Shown: positions 22,065 to 23,141 of the stretch, in pieces
Layout: every line of letters starts with the position of its first letter
How positions within the stretch are numbered: the first letter of the stretch is position 1
Source: a virus
Length of the DNA: 23,141 bases
IMG/VR virus record: IMGVR_UViG_3300042540_000870
Span: 1-23,141 of that record
Direction: 5' to 3' (one strand)
Translations under genes and position numbers: made by a program
Notes under the pieces: generated by a model
The model's database searches: none
Seen by the model: the letters and a program-made list of their open reading frames with translations, nothing else
Told to the model about the DNA's origin: nothing

Positions 22065-22465
22065 CTACATGTTCCGCAAATATTACAACAACTCTCTGGC
22101 GTTGAACCCAAGTCACCTATTCTGTTTACTGCAGCGAATAGTGCTCCTTCACCACAAGTATTACTGCCTGAATTGTTTGGACAGTCCACACAATCGCGAG
22201 TAAGTGGGCAGCATTCGCATGCACTGAAAGAGTTGGGTGTGCAGCAACAATTGCATGGAATTTCATTTGTATTGGGTTGAATTCTCCAACCACGTTCACG
22301 ACTTCGTGTTCTTGACGTTGGTCGATTAATTTTTAAAGAAATCAAATCTCCCTGTGATACAGGAACGGCACTGTTCATAAGATCTCCAAAAATTGTAACA
22401 AATTGGTCTGTAAGCCAAATTTCACAACATGCACCTTCTGGGCAACAACATTTTCTTGTAAGCAT
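22061..22465 (-). CDS. Very cysteine-rich small protein
   Basis: This 134-residue protein has 19 cysteines (about 14 percent). They are grouped as KCCCPEGACCEIW at residues 5-17, PCNCCCTPNSFSACECCPL and DCVDCPN in the middle, and SCCNICGTCS at the end. A Cys-poor beta-like segment lies between (DQFVTIFGDLMNSAVPVSQG, then DLISLKINRP). There is no secretion signal. The arrangement resembles zinc-cluster or disulfide-stabilised knots, but I recognise no family. It starts 13 bases after a CTAAATA motif and is directly upstream of the giant Cys-rich gene. The shared cysteine bias suggests the two proteins work together or share a fold principle, which is inference. Confidence 0.65.
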   Translation of the reverse strand: MLTRKCCCPEGACCEIWLTDQFVTIFGDLMNSAVPVSQGDLISLKINRPTSRTRSRERGWRIQPNTNEIPCNCCCTPNSFSACECCPLTRDCVDCPNNSGSNTCGEGALFAAVNRIGDLGSTPESCCNICGTCS

Positions 22466-22478
22466 ATTTGATCCGTGA

Positions 22479-22485
22479 TATTTAG
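22479..22485 (-). promoter_or_regulatory. CTAAATA late-promoter-like motif before the Cys-rich pair
   Basis: CTAAATA on the minus strand, followed by TCACGGATCAAAT and the ATG at 22465. It lies just downstream of the hairpin that closes the winged-helix gene, so it begins a new transcription unit. Confidence 0.6.
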
Positions 22486-22498
22486 CTCAAATGAATAA

Positions 22499-22524
22499 CC
22501 CCCACCTAAATTTTTAGGTGGGGG
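22499..22524 (-). terminator. Strong hairpin after the winged-helix gene, probable terminator
   Basis: CCCCCACCTAAA (22499-22510) and TTTAGGTGGGGG (22513-22524) form a perfect 12-bp inverted repeat with a two-base centre. On the minus strand the stem is followed by TTATTC, only a weak U-tract. It separates the GC-rich winged-helix gene from the late Cys-rich operon. Confidence 0.6.
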
Positions 22525-22532
22525 CTTGAAAG

Positions 22533-22552
22533 GCTAAACATTAAAGTTTAGC
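22533..22552 (-). repeat. Small hairpin overlapping the winged-helix stop codon
   Basis: GCTAAAC and GTTTAGC are perfect 7-bp arms around ATTAAA. The distal arm includes the TAA stop at 22548-22550. It lies in tandem with the larger hairpin and may protect the 3' end of the transcript. Confidence 0.6.
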
Positions 22553-22781
22553 GGCGCGTGCTGCGCAGACGGTACCGAGACTGCCCATTACGGGTCTCCC
22601 GGACGACATCCATACGGTAACGGAGGCGTCCAAAGGCCTCCCGAAGATCGTGCATTGTGGCTCGGATATTGCTGACCTTAAACATTGACCGAGCCTGGCC
22701 GGGAGTCAGGGTACGACCCTGAGACATGTAATCAAAAACGCGCTGAATCTTAGACGGACGGGTATTCTTAGTAATTTGCAT
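22548..22781 (-). CDS. Small winged-helix DNA-binding protein
   Basis: This is a 77-residue, strongly basic protein. Layout suggests a winged helix-turn-helix: helix 1 SKIQRVFDYMSQG; a turn and recognition helix in LTPGQARSMFKVSNIRATMH followed by DLREAF; then a wing-like pair of strands YRMDVVRETRNGQSRYRLRS. GC content and codon choice (CGC, CGG, CTG) differ from the late genes and resemble gp32. It has a good sigma70 promoter, an 18-base leader with AGAAAGG, and hairpins at its 3' end, so it is a single-gene early or middle unit. I infer a phage transcription regulator or DNA-structuring protein. The specific target cannot be read from the sequence. Confidence 0.65.
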   Translation of the reverse strand: MQITKNTRPSKIQRVFDYMSQGRTLTPGQARSMFKVSNIRATMHDLREAFGRLRYRMDVVRETRNGQSRYRLRSTRR

Positions 22782-22805
22782 ATAAATTTAAACCTTTCTG
22801 CGTAT

Positions 22806-22833
22806 ATTGTACCACAAGTGTTTCTTTTGTCAA
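22806..22833 (-). promoter_or_regulatory. sigma70-type promoter of the winged-helix gene
   Basis: TTGACA (22833-22828), a 16-base spacer and TACAAT (22811-22806) read toward 22781; the predicted start is about 22799. The leader AGAAAGGTT resembles that just before gp32. Confidence 0.8.
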
Positions 22834-22878
22834 GCGTTTATGCCAAAATAATTTTTGACTTTTTTAGACTTTTTAAAG

Positions 22879-22885
22879 ATAAATA
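22879..22885 (+). promoter_or_regulatory. ATAAATA possible late promoter before the metalloprotease-like gene
   Basis: GATAAATATC lies 14 bases before the ATG at 22900 and matches the late consensus TATAAATA in seven of eight bases. A weak sigma70 alternative, TAGACT-17-TATACT (22865-22893), overlaps it. Confidence 0.4.
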
Positions 22886-22893
22886 TCTATACT

Positions 22894-22898
22894 GGAGG
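22894..22898 (+). promoter_or_regulatory. GGAGG ribosome binding site with unusual spacing
   Basis: A full GGAGG ends one base before the ATG at 22900, which is too close for normal initiation there. The in-frame TTG at 22906 is seven bases away and would be the better start by spacing. Confidence 0.5.
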
Positions 22899-22899
22899 T

Positions 22900-23141
22900 A
22901 TGAACTTGGACCCAAAGCATAGCCAGTTTATAAACCATGTTCGAAAACACCTCAAAATTTATAATGGAAAATTGATACTGGGAAGAGGCAAATCCATTAA
23001 TGTGGAGGGGAGCCGATGCTCGGGGTGCTTTGACGATAATGTAATTTGTATACGAGTTGCCATCAAAGCCCCAAATTTTTTAGATGTCCTCTTGCACGAA
23101 TATTGCCACTTTCTTCAATGGCTTCATAAATCAAAAATTTA
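22900..23141 (+). CDS. Putative HExxH zinc metalloprotease-like protein (3' end beyond window)
   Basis: The first 80 codons of a plus-strand gene run off the window end. The visible sequence includes HSQFINHVRKHLKIYNGKLI and LGRGKSINVEGSRCSGCF. It ends with FLDVLLHEYCHFLQW at about residues 60-74. HEYCH (residues 66-70) fits the HExxH zinc-binding and catalytic motif of small metallopeptidases, and the 'LLHEYCHFLQW' form is familiar from uncharacterised phage and giant-virus proteins. The start is either ATG 22900 or, by ribosome binding site spacing, TTG 22906. A third metal ligand would lie beyond the window, so activity cannot be judged. Confidence 0.55.
   Translation, partial: MNLDPKHSQFINHVRKHLKIYNGKLILGRGKSINVEGSRCSGCFDDNVICIRVAIKAPNFLDVLLHEYCHFLQWLHKSKI

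Noticed and set aside
1-23141. tRNA genes, insertion sequences, integrase or attachment sites, CRISPR arrays
   Set aside because: I saw no cloverleaf candidate, transposase, terminal repeat pair, recombinase or regular spacer array by reading the window; a tRNA scan was not run.

Overview
The window is a late/structural region of a large contractile-tailed phage of the T4 superfamily. The evidence is a recognisable set of distant T4 homologues: neck proteins gp14 and gp13, baseplate wedge gp6, gp25 and gp53, a gp27-like hub, a gp48/gp54-type tube cap, the gp4 head-completion nuclease, a tube-fold protein, the gp26/gp51 family, gp32 and gp33. The proteins are far from T4 itself and closer in feel to T4-like phages of marine or freshwater bacteria. 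No photosynthesis or other host-diagnostic gene is present, so the host cannot be named. Base composition is AT-rich, except for two clearly GC-richer genes (gp32 and a small winged-helix protein).

Layout: positions 1-8494 are a tightly packed minus-strand operon (gp48-like, gp53-like, gp27-like hub, a second hub-like protein, gp25, gp6, a gpI/gp7-like wedge protein, a Cys-rich protein, gp13, gp14), with many ATGA-type overlaps. Positions 8550-11039 run on the plus strand: gp4, a tube-fold protein, a gp26-family protein with a probable -1 frameshift into a small ORF, and a low-complexity protein. Positions 11064-12260 hold gp32 and gp33 on the minus strand, each behind a sigma70-like promoter. 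Positions 12328-14570 hold two beta-rich virion-like proteins on the plus strand. Positions 14567-22465 are minus strand: a small fibre-domain protein, an Sm-like protein, a CGC-motif protein, a 2068-residue cysteine-rich protein with RCC1-like repeats and a poly-Gly tract, and a 134-residue very cysteine-rich protein. The right end has a GC-rich winged-helix gene (minus) and the start of an HExxH metalloprotease-like gene (plus).

Regulation is legible. Most structural transcription units begin with a [C/T]TAAATA motif, which fits a T4-type late promoter without a -35 element. gp33, gp32 and the winged-helix gene have TTGA(C/T)A-16 bp-TA(T/G/C)AAT promoters. gp33 encodes the co-activator expected to act at the late motif, so regulator and targets lie together. 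The most notable observations are the slippery T7 joining the gp26-like protein to a GTG-start ORF, the apparently leaderless gp33 mRNA, the structured gp32 leader, the giant Cys-rich RCC1-like protein with its Cys-rich neighbour, and a perfect 13-bp inverted repeat beside a terminator-less convergent gene pair.
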